From Cannabis sativa (Eukaryota > Streptophyta > Magnoliopsida > Rosales > Cannabaceae), in the NCBI RefSeq assembly GCF_029168945.1, contig NC_083605.1:22705280-22769279 (forward strand): a stretch of 64,000 nt of DNA, written 5' to 3'. The first letter of the stretch is position 1, and each line of letters begins with the position of its first letter. The notes beneath the pieces were generated by a model. The model saw only the letters and a program-made list of their open reading frames with translations, searched no databases and had not been told where the DNA came from. Positions 11,185 through 21,736 of this stretch are shown here, one piece after another. The position numbers and the translations under genes are program-made.

Positions 11185-13161
11185 AAGGATTTCGTCCCCG
11201 AAATCTAACCTGAATAACTCTGGATATTGAGCTCGCATAACTGATTCTAGCTCCCAGGTGGCTTCTTCCACCTTACTGTTTCTCAAGAGAACCTTGACCA
11301 ACGCTATGGTCTTATTCCGAAGGACTTTATCCTTTCTATCCAGGATCTGCACTGGCTGTTCCTCATAAGACATATCTGACTGAAGCTGAAGGCCCTCATA
11401 ACTGAGTATATGAGAGGGGTCTGAAACGTATTTTCTCAACATTGAGACATGAAACACGTTGTGCACTGCTGATAAAGCTGGAGGCAATGCTAATCGATAT
11501 GCCACTTGACCTATCCTCTCGAGAATCTCGAAAGGTCCTGTAAACCTAGGGCATAACTTGCCTCTTTTCCCGAAACGTTTAATCCCCTTCATCGAAGATA
11601 CTCGCAAAAACACATGGTCCCCTACTCGGAACTCAACATCCCTACGTTTTGGATCTGCGTAACTCTTCTGTCTGCTCTGGGAGGCAAGCATTCTAGCTTT
11701 AATCTTCTCTATTGCCTCATTGGTCCGCTGAACTGACTCTGGACCTAGGTATTTCCTCTCCCCTGTCTCATCCCAGTGGATAGGGGATCTGCATTTTCTA
11801 CCGTACAACAGTTCGTAGGGTGCCATCCCTATCGTACTCTGGTAACTGTTGTTGTAGGAGAACTCTATCAACGGTAGATATTTACTCCATGAACCCTCAA
11901 AGTCCATAACACAGGCTCTCAGCATATCCTCCAATATCTGAATTGTCCTTTCGGACTGACCATCTGTCTGAGGATGAAATGCTGTACTGAATTTTAGCTT
12001 CGTACCCATTGCCCGTTGCAAACTCTGCCAAAATTTGGAGGTGAATTTCGGATCCCTGTCCGAAACTATAGATTTCGGTACCCCGTGCAGTCTCACTATC
12101 TCCCTGACATATAACTCTGCCAACTGATCCACTGTAAACGTTGTTCTAACCGGCAGAAAATGAGCAGATTTCGTAAATCGATCCACCACTACCCAGATGG
12201 AGTCATACATACCCGTGGTCCTAGGTAACCCGACCACAAAATCCATCGCAATATCCTCCCATTTCCATTCTGGTAGGGTTAGAGGCTGCAACAACCCTGC
12301 TGGTCTCTGATGTTCAGCCTTGATCTGCTGACAAGTGAGGCATCTCGATACGAATTCTACCAAATTCTTCTTCATACCGCTCCACCAGAAGTACGGTTTC
12401 AAATCTTGGTACATCTTGGTGGTGCCGGGATGCAGAGAATACGGGGTAGAATGAGCCTCCTCAAAGATCTCGTTCCTCAAGTCCACACTGTTCGGGACAC
12501 AAACCCTGGCTTTATACAAAAGCATTCCACTGTCTGACACTGAAAAGTCTTTGGCCTGACCAGCCAATACCTCATCTCGGATCTTCATTAACTCCGGATC
12601 TGTCGTCTGAGCAACCTTTATTCTTTCCAACAGATCAGATTGCAGCGTTAAGTTGTGAAGCTGACCTACCACAAACTCGATGCTGGATCTAACCATATCC
12701 TCTGCTAGCTGAGGTGAGATCTGAACCATGCTAGCTACTTGCCCGGGACCCTTTCTGCTCAGGGCATCGGCCACTACATTGGCTTTCCCGGGATGGTAAA
12801 GGATCTCACAATCATAATCCTTCACTAGTTCCAACCAACGCCTTTGTCTCATGTTCAAATCTTTCTGAGTAAAGAAATACTTGAGACTTTTATGGTCGGT
12901 ATAGATCTCGCACTTCTCACCATAAAGGTAATGCCGCCAAATCTTCAGTGCAAAAACCACTGCGGCCAATTCTAAATCATGAGTTGGGTATCGCTGTTCA
13001 TAATCCTTTAACTGACGGGAGGCGTAAGCGATAACCCGATCGGCTTGCATCAATACGCACCCCAAACCCTGTTTGGATGCGTCACAGTAGACCACGAACT
13101 TCTCCTCGTCCGAAGGCAAAGCTAGTACCGGAGCAGTAATCAATCTCTCGTTTCGGCTCAC
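11170..13161 (-). CDS. pol: gypsy-2 RNase H and integrase (open part of pol)
   Basis: 663 residues open, the longest intact retroelement frame of the window. Order: RT-RNase H connection ([15 protein letters not shown]), RNase H with [13 protein letters not shown] and TDHKSLKYF, the ADALSRK boundary, the HHCC zinc-binding domain near residues 228-275, and the DDE integrase core ([31 protein letters not shown]). A GPF module and a chromodomain-like tail with EEATWE follow. All three acidic integrase residues and the HHCC ligands are visible. As annotated it starts at a Met downstream of a damaged RT, so it is part of a polyprotein and not an independent gene. Confidence 0.9.
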   Translation of the reverse strand: MSRNERLITAPVLALPSDEEKFVVYCDASKQGLGCVLMQADRVIAYASRQLKDYEQRYPTHDLELAAVVFALKIWRHYLYGEKCEIYTDHKSLKYFFTQKDLNMRQRRWLELVKDYDCEILYHPGKANVVADALSRKGPGQVASMVQISPQLAEDMVRSSIEFVVGQLHNLTLQSDLLERIKVAQTTDPELMKIRDEVLAGQAKDFSVSDSGMLLYKARVCVPNSVDLRNEIFEEAHSTPYSLHPGTTKMYQDLKPYFWWSGMKKNLVEFVSRCLTCQQIKAEHQRPAGLLQPLTLPEWKWEDIAMDFVVGLPRTTGMYDSIWVVVDRFTKSAHFLPVRTTFTVDQLAELYVREIVRLHGVPKSIVSDRDPKFTSKFWQSLQRAMGTKLKFSTAFHPQTDGQSERTIQILEDMLRACVMDFEGSWSKYLPLIEFSYNNSYQSTIGMAPYELLYGRKCRSPIHWDETGERKYLGPESVQRTNEAIEKIKARMLASQSRQKSYADPKRRDVEFRVGDHVFLRVSSMKGIKRFGKRGKLCPRFTGPFEILERIGQVAYRLALPPALSAVHNVFHVSMLRKYVSDPSHILSYEGLQLQSDMSYEEQPVQILDRKDKVLRNKTIALVKVLLRNSKVEEATWELESVMRAQYPELFRLDFGDEILLRGG

Positions 13162-13830
13162 GAAAACTAGCTTCGCATTTATCCGTCCGGATAAATCGCC
13201 GATTCTTCTTTGTAAGCTCGGTTAGGGGCATTGAAATTTTAGAGAACCCCTCCACGAACCTACGGTAGTACCCACTAATCCCAAGAAGCTTCGATCTCTG
13301 TCACGTCTTCGGTCTCGCCAATCCTCGACGGATTCGATCTTCCCGGATCCACCTTGATCCCATCTTTACTCACAATGTGCCCTAGGAAGGACACCCGAGA
13401 CAACCGTAACTCACATTTCTTGAACTTGGCGTAGAGTCTATGTTCTCGAAGTCGTTGCAAGTACCATCCGAAGATGTAACTCATGCTCCTCTTCGACCGA
13501 GAGTACACGAGGATGTCGTCGATAAACACAATCACACGTATATCGAGGAAATCCTTGAATACTCTATTCATCGGGTCCATGAATGCCGCAGGAGCGTTGG
13601 TTAGTCCGAATGACATAACCGTAAACTCGTAGTGTCCATACCTAGTGCGTAAAGCCGTCTTTGGAATGTCCTCCTCTCGATCCTCAATCGATGATAACCC
13701 GAACGGAGATCAATCTTAGAAAAGACCGTCTTCCCCGAAGCCGATCGAACAAGTCATCGATCCTAGGTAATGGATATTTGTTCTTCACCGTCAGCTTGTT
13801 CAACTCTCTGTAGTCGATGCACATCCTCAT
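13162..13830 (-). pseudogene. pol: gypsy-2 reverse transcriptase, frameshifted
   Basis: RT core between the fingers and the connection. The catalytic FIDD and [13 protein letters not shown] motifs are readable (frame 13275-13616), but at least three frame changes separate this part from its neighbours. Compared with gypsy-1, most CTG and CAG triplets are changed to strings containing CG, often with gain or loss of a base. The frameshifts may therefore be sequence error and not decay (see findings). Confidence 0.82.
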
Positions 13831-14732
13831 AGATCCATCCTTCTTCTTGACGAACAAAAGCCGGCTCCCTGTGGTGACACACTGGGCCGAATGAACCCTA
13901 TGTCAAGCAACCCTTGGAGCTGAATTTTCAATTCCTTAAGTTCAGCTGGAGCCATCCTATACGGGGCTTTGGAAACCGGATCCACCCCTGGTGCCAAGTC
14001 AATCACGAAGTCAATCTCCCGCTGAGGTGGTAACCCTGGAAGTTCTTCGGGAAAAACGTCCAAAAATTCCCGAACCACACTGATGTCCTCTGGCCGAATG
14101 GTGTCTGGCCGAGTGGTGTCCACCACCACGGCCAGAAACCCTAAGCACCCACCGTGCAATAATTCTCTCGCTGACATAGCCGAGATCACCGGGATCCGAG
14201 ATCCCTGAACCGAACCCACAAACACGAACGGTTCTTCACTTTCCGGTTGGAAGACCACCATCTTCCTCTTACAATCAATGCTCGCCGAATATTTAGATAG
14301 GAAATCCATTCCTAAAATAATATCAAATTCGACTAAGCTCATCTCTATCAGATCAGCGCTTAACTCTCTACCATCTATCCTGATCGGCATAGACCTAATC
14401 CACCTATTGGAGATAACCAATTCTCCGCCAGGTAACAGGGTTCCAAACCCTGATTCATATCTATCAAAGGGTCTACCCAATTTACTAAAGACTCTGGCCG
14501 CCACATAAGAACGTGTAGCCCCAGAATCAAACAGCACTGAATAAAGCGAGTCGTTAATAAAAATCTGACCTGTAACAACTGATGGGCCGGCATCCGCATC
14601 GCCTGCGTGATAGCGAACACCCTGGCTGGAGTGGGTATCGCCGGAGCTCTCGGTGCCTCTGGCCGGAGCTGGGGACATTCCCTCTTGAAGTGCCCGGGCA
14701 TGCCACAATGAAAGCATCCCTGCCCCTTGCAC
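13827..14732 (-). pseudogene. pol: gypsy-2 aspartic protease and start of RT
   Basis: 301 residues open. It contains the retropepsin active site (LFDSGATRSYVAARVF, near residues 66-81) and the ILGMDFL segment of the protease. The linker follows ([25 protein letters not shown]) and then the first RT residues, before the frame breaks at PQGAG where gypsy-1 reads CGAPILF. The protease, which would cut the polyprotein, looks intact here, unlike in gypsy-1. Confidence 0.87.
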
Positions 14733-15851
14733 TCTCCCCGATGATGCCTCTTGCAGCTAGGGCACTCGGGGTAGGAGAATCGGGTCTCATTACCACCAGG
14801 ACGACTCCCTCTGTTCTGGTTCCCCCGGAACCTCTTGTTCTGGCTCGAGCCGCCGGAAGCAGTGGGTGCCCTCTTCCTCTGATCAATGGCCGAACCACTA
14901 CTCCCCCTGCTGAAGCCTGATGCAGGAGGGGTAGGAGCTCCGCCACCAACCGGAGTACTGGCTGAATCTGACATACACCCCACTGCGCCCTCAGCTCGCA
15001 GTGCCTTCTCCACCATCTGAGCATAGGTGGTGCTGTCGTCAGTGGTAATCATCAGGTCATGCCTGATCTTGGGATTCAACCCGTCCAGATACTTCTCCTT
15101 CCTGCTGAAGTCGGTCGGCACAATTCCCGAGGCTAACCTCGCCAACCGGTCAAACTGAGTAGTATACTCAGTGACACTCATGTTCTCCCGCTGGGTCAGG
15201 TGAACGAACTCTTTCCTCTTGGCGCTTCTAACCGCCTCATTGTAGTATTTCGCGTTGAAGAGTTCCTGGAACCTTTCCCAGGTCATGGTGGTGACATCGT
15301 GAATCTGAGACACCATGTCCCACCATACCAGGGCATCCTCCTGGAACTGAAATGTGGCGCACACCACTCTGTCGTTACCGGTGACACCCATGAAGTTCAA
15401 GATTCTGGTGATCACCGTAAGCCACTGCTCGGCTTTCGATACATCTGGACCTCCCAGGAATACCGGAGGTGCTTGCTTCCGGAACCGCTCATACAAAGGT
15501 TCCAATCTATGGGCCGCCACTACCATCTCGGCACAGGCGGCGAGGGCGGTGCCACTTTGGAACTACCGCACGGAACCGCAGGAGCACCCCGCTCGTCTCA
15601 ACCTCCCGAATCTCGAGGTCTTGTTCTTCGATCCGGCTCGCATCTCCGCACACCGCAACTCCCAGTTCGGGGCTCCCTGATCGGCCGGGGAGCTCTGGGC
15701 AGCCTGTGGCGGGTTCTCATCACCCCGACCACGAGCCCTGCCTCGGGGACCTATACCTCGGCCCCACTAGCGGTGGGGGAAACCGAGCTCCCTCTCCCTG
15801 ATTCGACCCCACGGAGTTGCCCCGACTCCTGGTAGTCCGCCTGGCGTCCAT
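14600..15851 (-). pseudogene. gag: gypsy-2 gag (capsid and zinc knuckle)
   Basis: The homologous ATG (MDARR) is at 15851. The first roughly 110 codons are broken by small indels, so the open frame seen starts later (MVVAAHRLEPLYERF, from 15526). The capsid domain is complete and is followed by a basic linker and a full CCHC zinc knuckle (CFHCGMPGHFKREC). A frameshift near 14605 separates gag from the protease frame. The ends are given by homology with gypsy-1. Confidence 0.85.
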
Positions 15852-16136
15852 CTAGTTAGAACCGCCTGCGAAACCAAGAGTTGGCATATCAGGTCGTATT
15901 CAAGGCGAGCTTACTAATGCCGCTTAATTAGGAAATTAGAAATGAAACATGCGCCTATTCTACTATCAGGCTACTAACATGCTTCCTAACAGGCTTTTCT
16001 TTTTTTTTATAACTGAATAAAATAAACTACTAAAGCAATAAAGGCTTACTGAACCGTGAACCGAGCTAACTGCTGATGATGATTGTACATGTCGTGACGA
16101 TCTTCGGAAGACAACCTGGCGGCTCTGATACCAAAT
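15852..16136 (-). other. gypsy-2 leader and primer binding site
   Basis: On the minus strand TGGTATCAGAGCC (16121-16133) follows the 5' LTR by three bases: the initiator tRNA-Met site. The leader down to the gag ATG resembles that of gypsy-1. Confidence 0.9.
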
Positions 16137-18377
16137 TGTTACACCCTAACTATCTTAGGCGTATTACGTGATTTTTTAAACGTACTGTGCAGCTCGTTGC
16201 TAGTCAACGAGGTTTATGGAAAAACGTGATTAATTAAAATTTTGCTTTTTCATTAAACTTATAAACCATTTTGCAAAAAGTCTCGGGATCCCGATTTACA
16301 AAAATATTTACAAACGTTTTTACTGTTCAACTTTTACATCAAAATAAAGTCGTCTAACGACAGTTACAAAATCTCAGCCCTGCTGTCCCGAGGATCGTAC
16401 GCTCCAGGCCTAACCGCCCCGACATGTACAATCTCAAATGCTCGGTCACGGTCCATCGCCCATGACCTTGCCTTTACCTACACATGAACGTAAACTGTGA
16501 GTCGACAGACTCAGTAAGAAAAGCATAATAATATCATACATAAAACTGACTGCCGTGTCCAACACGATACTGAGTCCCGCTACTGCCATGTCCAACATGG
16601 TACTGAGCACTACTGCCATGTCCAACATGGTACTGAGTTTTGAACGTTCAGGGGACGGTACTATTGACAAGTATCCTCCTGATCGGTCGAACCGGTCATA
16701 CTCCGCCGCCGGTCATACTCCACTCGTACCGACGGGATAGGTCAATAAGATCGAACCACCAACCAGTGTCACCTGATCGGCCGAACCTGCTGGCCATACT
16801 CCGGCCGCTCGGTCATACTCCACTCGTACCGACGTGACAGGGTTGGGTGGTTCGAAGCCTAAATACATATCTAATGTAATCTAACATGCTTCCTACATGC
16901 TCGCTAAACATGTAATCTACATATGCATACTGTTATACTAATCTTACTTGGATTCCGATTTCAGGTGTGCCGGTCAACCTAACTGGAACTGAAGCTGAAC
17001 GGCGGACATCGGCTCCTAAACCATAAAAATCACAACGCTATAAGTTGACACGCTAAATCACTTCCCGGGGACTAAAACTTGAAACTAAAAGTTTCCCTAT
17101 CGATAAAAAGCATGGCAATACCCCTAAAAACCCAAAAACGAGGAAAACTAGTGGTTCGAAAATCCCCAACCTAAGAGACCGGTTGCCCAACCGGAATTCC
17201 GGTTCTGGGAAATTCTGAACCCCCATCCGGAATTCCGGATGCTCAACCGGAATTCCGGTTCCTCGCAGGCAGCAAACTAAAAATCTCCTAACTTGACCAA
17301 TTCGAACCCAATTGATCCCAAACTTTCCAGACCTGTTCTATATGCCCCAAATAACAATTCCAAGGCATCAAACCTACCCAGAAACCACATATGCAAAATT
17401 CACCATTAAAGACCAAGCTTTGAGTTTAAGAACTCAAACTTGGTTAAATCCACTAACATGCATCCTAGCCTAGTTAATTCTACTTAACTAAGCATAATAA
17501 CACCTCTGAAAACATACAAGAACATCCAGTAATTCACAGAAACAAAATATAACATTTCACTCAAAAATCACATATTTGCATAGAAAATTTCCAAGCTTTG
17601 CACAACCTATCTAGCATGCATTCCAACCTAACTAAACATAATTAATCCAGTATTTGAACATAAAAATAACAACAATCACAAGCAGCAGCAACACATTCAA
17701 AGTTAACATGCATTTACTCATAATTTCATCAAAACTCAAGAACTTTAAAGGAAGGAAGAAGATGAGCTAACCTAGCTTGCAAAGGATCTCAAGAATGGAT
17801 GAAATTTGCTTGGAAAATCAAAGAGAAATCAGTTCATGCACTCCAAAAGCTTCAGCCGAAAGTGGAGAGGAAAAGAGAGAGAGTTTTCTTGAAAATTCTA
17901 TTTTTTTCTCTAAGTGTTGAAAAATGAAGGAACTTAAAATAATAATGCCATTTAACTAAACTCATTTCAGCCAAGTAATAATAAAATAAACATTTATTTT
18001 TCCATTTAATAAATCACATAAAACAAAACACTAATGGGGCAAAAAGACCATTTTGCCCCTCCACCATAAAATCACATAAAAAATCACTAAAGGGGTATTT
18101 TTGGGAAATTCTAAATTCCCGGCCATTCCCGACATTCCCAATGTCTAAAACCCGTCCCCAAAATACTAACATACTAAGTTGTGATTTCTACTGAGCCAAA
18201 CGCCGCGTTCCAAAATACCGGACACCGGAAATGCGAAACATAAAAGCTACTAATAACATACTCATGCATATCTGAATTCCATAAATATCAACAGTAAATT
18301 ATTTAAATGACTATAAATAATTTCATGATTAAACATAACCAACTGCTAATTTCCAAATTAACTAAGCGGGCTTTACA
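16137..18377 (-). repeat. gypsy-2 5' LTR
   Basis: Same ends as the LTR at 8947. Most of its differences from that LTR are clustered at about 16455-16470, 16690-16860 and 16985-17190, where CTG-containing strings are often replaced by TCG- or CG-containing ones. The rest is almost identical by eye. Palindromes lie at 17189-17204, 17225-17240 and 17245-17260. Confidence 0.93.
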
Positions 18378-18916
18378 AGAACTCAGTACCGTGTTGGACA
18401 CGGCAGTAGTGGCTCAGTACCGTGTTGGACACGGCAGCAGCGGGACTCAGTATCGTGTTGGATACGGCAGTTATGGTTGTGATCAGGGGTATGGGCGTCT
18501 GATCATGACCGGGATTTATGTATGAGTATGATTATGCTTTTCTTACTGAGTCTGTCGACTCACAGTTCTACGTTTATGTGTAGGTAAAGGCAAGGCTAAA
18601 GCTGATGGACCGTGAGCGAGCTTATGAAGGTTGTACATGTCGGGGCGGTTAGGCCTGGAGCGTACGATCATCGGGACAGCGAGGCTGATTTTGTAACTAG
18701 TCGCTAGGCGACAATTATTTTGTATAAACAGTTAAATCTTTTTATAAATGATTTTGTAATCGGGATCCCGAGTCTTTTGTAATATTATTTTATAAGTTTA
18801 ATTAAAAAGCAAAAATTTTAATTAATCACGTTTTCCATAAACCTCGTTGATTAGCAACGAGCTGCACAGCATGTTTAAAAATCACGTAATACGCCTATGT
18901 TAGTTAGGGTGTTACA
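18378..18916 (+). repeat. gypsy-1 3' LTR, right part
   Basis: Starts with the second copy of the AGAAC duplication, continues through the CTCAGTACCGTG minisatellite and ends GTTACA at 18916. Together with 7122-8946 it rebuilds the full 3' LTR. Confidence 0.94.
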
Positions 18917-19158
18917 TTGTGTCTGATAAATCTAGGAAACTTTATTCACATAGTCATGTTTACTTTCCAATGTGTTGACGGCACAATAAACAGGATCAAG
19001 TATGTGAAAAGGGTTTCAGATGAATCTATACATTATGTACATATAATCATGAAATAAATCATGTGAACCATGCAACATTAAATGCTATTTCTGATCTATA
19101 TTAATAAGTAAATCTGATTATTTTGAAATGAATTTTATTTAGGGCATAAAACCCAACA
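18917..19158 (-). repeat. Tail of a copia-type LTR (target of gypsy-1)
   Basis: Matches the right end of the LTR at 57164-59053, from TGTCTGATAAATCTAGG to the terminus GGGCATAAAACCCAACA. The left part lies before the window. Whether it was a solo LTR or part of a full element cannot be seen. Confidence 0.88.
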
Positions 19159-20393
19159 TATATAACACAGTAAACTATAAAACAATGACTAACAACCTAT
19201 GTAAATTACTACTAACCAAGTAATCACAACTAATGACAATCAATAATCATAAAAAAAAAAAGTTAAAAAAAATGGTACCCGAGTCTCTACCTCGGGCAAA
19301 GGAGCATTTTCGACATATTCCGCTGCTTTTTCTGCTTGTCTTCTAAAAACAGCTGGGTCTTGGATGTCCTCCTCAGCCTAGGTGGCATCCACACCACCCT
19401 CAACCAGGTTCTCCACACCATCGTAAAAGATGGTCCTCACATATTCCTCCTCTTGTGTGCGTGGAAGTAGCCCCTTCATCACTTCAAGATGATGTTTAAT
19501 TCAAAAAATATAGAGAAAAAGGATTTAACATTTATTACAAGAATTTATCTTAAATAATTACTCTAAACATAAGAGAAACTCATACCCGTCTAGAATATAA
19601 TGCATTGAGCTCCTTATTCCTTATCTCACCCTTGCTTGTACAGCTAAGCATCCAGGGAAACCAAATCCCGTGATTCGTGTCATACCTCTTCCCAACCTCT
19701 AAAATGGCCTCATACGCCCAATATTGTACTGCAGGTGCGAAGCCATAAGTTATGTATTTGCACTAATGCTGAACTTCCAAACTCAGCTTCTTCTTGTAGT
19801 TGGCCTTCTATTTAAACATGTCCTTTTAAAGTGAGTGCATAAGTTTGGCGAATGAGTGTTTCCCCTAAGGAATCCGAAAGAAGAACTCAAGATCTTCAAC
19901 ATATCTAAGTATGTCAACTGTAATCAACGCGTTAGCCTCGTGACCCAGTAGCACTACCTCGACAAACACGCACAAGCCAAGCTTGTACAAGTCTTTCGAG
20001 TTCTAACAGTTTGTGAACCTATCTTGGAGTGCTTCTATCTTCACACTATTAGACTAGTTGAAATATTTATTGATCAATCAATTTGACCACGAGCGGGCAA
20101 CCTGCGCAGCCTTCTACACTTCTGTTGGCCCCGAGGAGAAGTTCAGGCCTATAATGAGCGGAAAATCAACCACTCCAAATCTGAGCTCCTTTCGACCAAT
20201 GTAAAAACACATGTGCGAATCCTCCTCAACATCAACCTTCATCTTGTGCAACATGACTTGGTGAAATAACACTGAGGAAAATGTCAGAGATGCGAAATTC
20301 CAAAGTTGCAAAAACTGCTTTCTTTTGTCGTGTTATTCAAATTGCACTCCTCAAACCAAGACTTAATTTTTTGCAAAAGCACTTGTAACGCCC
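19159..20393 (-). pseudogene. DUF1985/Ulp1-type transposon gene, 3' exons, broken
   Basis: The minus-strand translation gives RFGVVDFPLIIGLNFSSG (20114-20311 frame), a DUF1985-type motif. Further in are AVQYWAYEAI and a PWMLSC-like segment, as in the plant DUF1985 plus Ulp1-protease gene families carried by Mutator-like elements. A likely exon end with a GTATGAG donor is near 19590, and a further coding-like stretch lies at about 19280-19488. Several in-frame stops are present. Gypsy-3 inserted within it (TSD GCACT), and the gene's upstream part resumes at 48018. No Ulp1 catalytic triad was seen in the visible part, so assignment rests on DUF1985 only. Confidence 0.6.
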
Positions 20394-20829
20394 TAGAAAT
20401 AATTAGGCACGCTACCCAATATACTTATAAAACCCTAATCCCCTAATTGGGATTACCAGTAAAATTAGTGCAGAAATTAAACTTTAATTACAAACAGAGT
20501 GAAAATCAACTTGTACTATTTTTTCACTTTATAAAATAAAAGATACAAGTGTCGGGATCCGAAAGTACTTAACAAAATATTATTACATGTTCGTTTCCTT
20601 TAGTCGACCTATGCGGCAAAACAGAGTACCAAATACATCACTGGTAGACCCCAACCCGCTTGGTCTAGTATGGCCCGAACATGTACATTCCTCATCCAGC
20701 TCTTGCACTCATGGCTGATCAGCAATAGACTTACACTTTCCTGCACAGTAGAGCACCCGTGAGCCAAGCCCAGCAAGACAGTATAAATCGTATCAATAAT
20801 ATGCTCATCATACTATTTAAACAGTAATG

Positions 20830-21260
20830 CCATCCATATATGTCTGTGTGTCACAGACCTGCATGTCACACTCACATGCCTGTTTATGTCTACGTGGCGT
20901 AGATCTATGTGTTGCGCTCACACATCTATTTATATCTACGTGGCGTAGACCTACGTGTTGCTCTCACACGTCTAATTACAATAAGGCCTTAGAATAGTTC
21001 ATCTCAGTTCTGGTTACTGAGTCCAACTTGATTATGCCTTGGCGCATAACCCTTAGTCTCAATATGTGAAACACCTAATTACTGGTGCCACTGTACTATT
21101 TGCCTATTTGTTATAGACCTGCATGTTATGCTCACATGCCTATTTATATCTACGTGGCATAGACCTACGTGTTGCTCTCACACGTCTAATTACAATAAGG
21201 CCTTAGTAGGGGTTACCTCGGTTTTTATTACCGAGCCTAACCTGATTATGTCTTGCTTGC
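20830..21260. repeat. Hairpin-rich tandem repeats in gypsy-3 LTR
   Basis: Units of about 46-50 bp combine TCTACGTGGCGTAGA with ACGTGTTGCTCTCACACGT, both self-complementary. They are followed by CTCAGTTCTGGTTACTGAG-type and TTATGCCTTGGCGCATAA-type hairpins. The whole set from the AATAAGGCCTTAG box is repeated once. The same block is in the other LTR at about 45500-45930. Confidence 0.85.
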
Positions 21261-21414
21261 ATAACTCTATTCTTATATATACGTAATCCATACATTACGT
21301 TCTTTCAATGGTTTATCCTGGTGATATATACCAGGTCTAACCCAGTTATGTCTCATACACATAACCTTTAACATACATGCATGTATTCAACATTTACTAC
21401 AACATATATAATCT

Positions 21415-21736
21415 TAGGGTAATAACCCTAACTTCCATACTGAGTAACCACTCATACAATACGCTTCTATATACTCAGATAACATTTACTAAGAGCATTA
21501 ACCCTAACTCATGCTTTCACTGGATTCATAATATTCTAGGGTAATAACCCTAGCTTCCATACTAAAATTAACTCAAGGTACTAGCTTACCGAGTCTAGCT
21601 TAATTATGCCTTGAGCGCATAATTCATAATCTTAATATATACCTTTATCCAACATGGCATAGTATCTATACAACATATATCACTAGGGTAATAACCCTAG
21701 GCTATTAAACCACTCATGTTAGGGTAATAACCCTAA
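21415..21736. repeat. AGGGTAATAACCCT palindromes in gypsy-3 LTR
   Basis: Four near-perfect palindromes at 21415-21431, 21537-21552, 21683-21700 and 21719-21736, each with the TAGGGTAATAACCCTA core. A half-site is near 21488. All occur in the other LTR at about 46080, 46201, 46348 and 46384. Confidence 0.88.

Larger units (their letters stand above)
8947..18377 (-). mobile_element. Ty3/gypsy element (gypsy-2), nested in the gypsy-1 LTR
   Basis: A full-length minus-strand relative of gypsy-1. LTRs lie at 8947-11168 (3') and 16137-18377 (5'). A perfect 5-bp TSD AGAAC is at 8942-8946 and 18378-18382. Removing the element restores the gypsy-1 LTR exactly. The RNase H-integrase part is still open, whereas the RT part and gag N-terminus carry frameshifts. 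It is younger than gypsy-1, since it sits inside it and has far fewer nonsense changes. Confidence 0.95.
10..18916 (+). mobile_element. Ty3/gypsy LTR retrotransposon, chromovirus type (gypsy-1), split by gypsy-2
   Basis: A complete but dead plus-strand element. It has a 5' LTR (10-2366), a tRNA-Met primer site, gag, pol in PR-RT-RNaseH-IN order, a polypurine tract and a 3' LTR that begins at 7122. The 3' LTR is interrupted at 8946 by gypsy-2 and resumes at 18378-18916. Flanks are CTGTG on the left and TTGTG on the right, a 5-bp TSD with one mismatch. The uninterrupted host sequence can be read in a related LTR near 58811. The integrase tail with a VEEATWE motif suggests the Tekay/Del chromovirus lineage; this is inferred from motifs, not from a tree. 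Confidence 0.93.

Noticed and set aside
19270..19280. AAAAAAATGGTACC seen here and again near 48843 as possible transposon ends
   Set aside because: Same orientation, not inverted, embedded in A-runs and without flanking duplications. Not enough to call element termini.
21415..21736. AGGGTAATAACCCTA as interstitial telomere repeats
   Set aside because: They are isolated inverted pairs inside an LTR, not tandem TTTAGGG.
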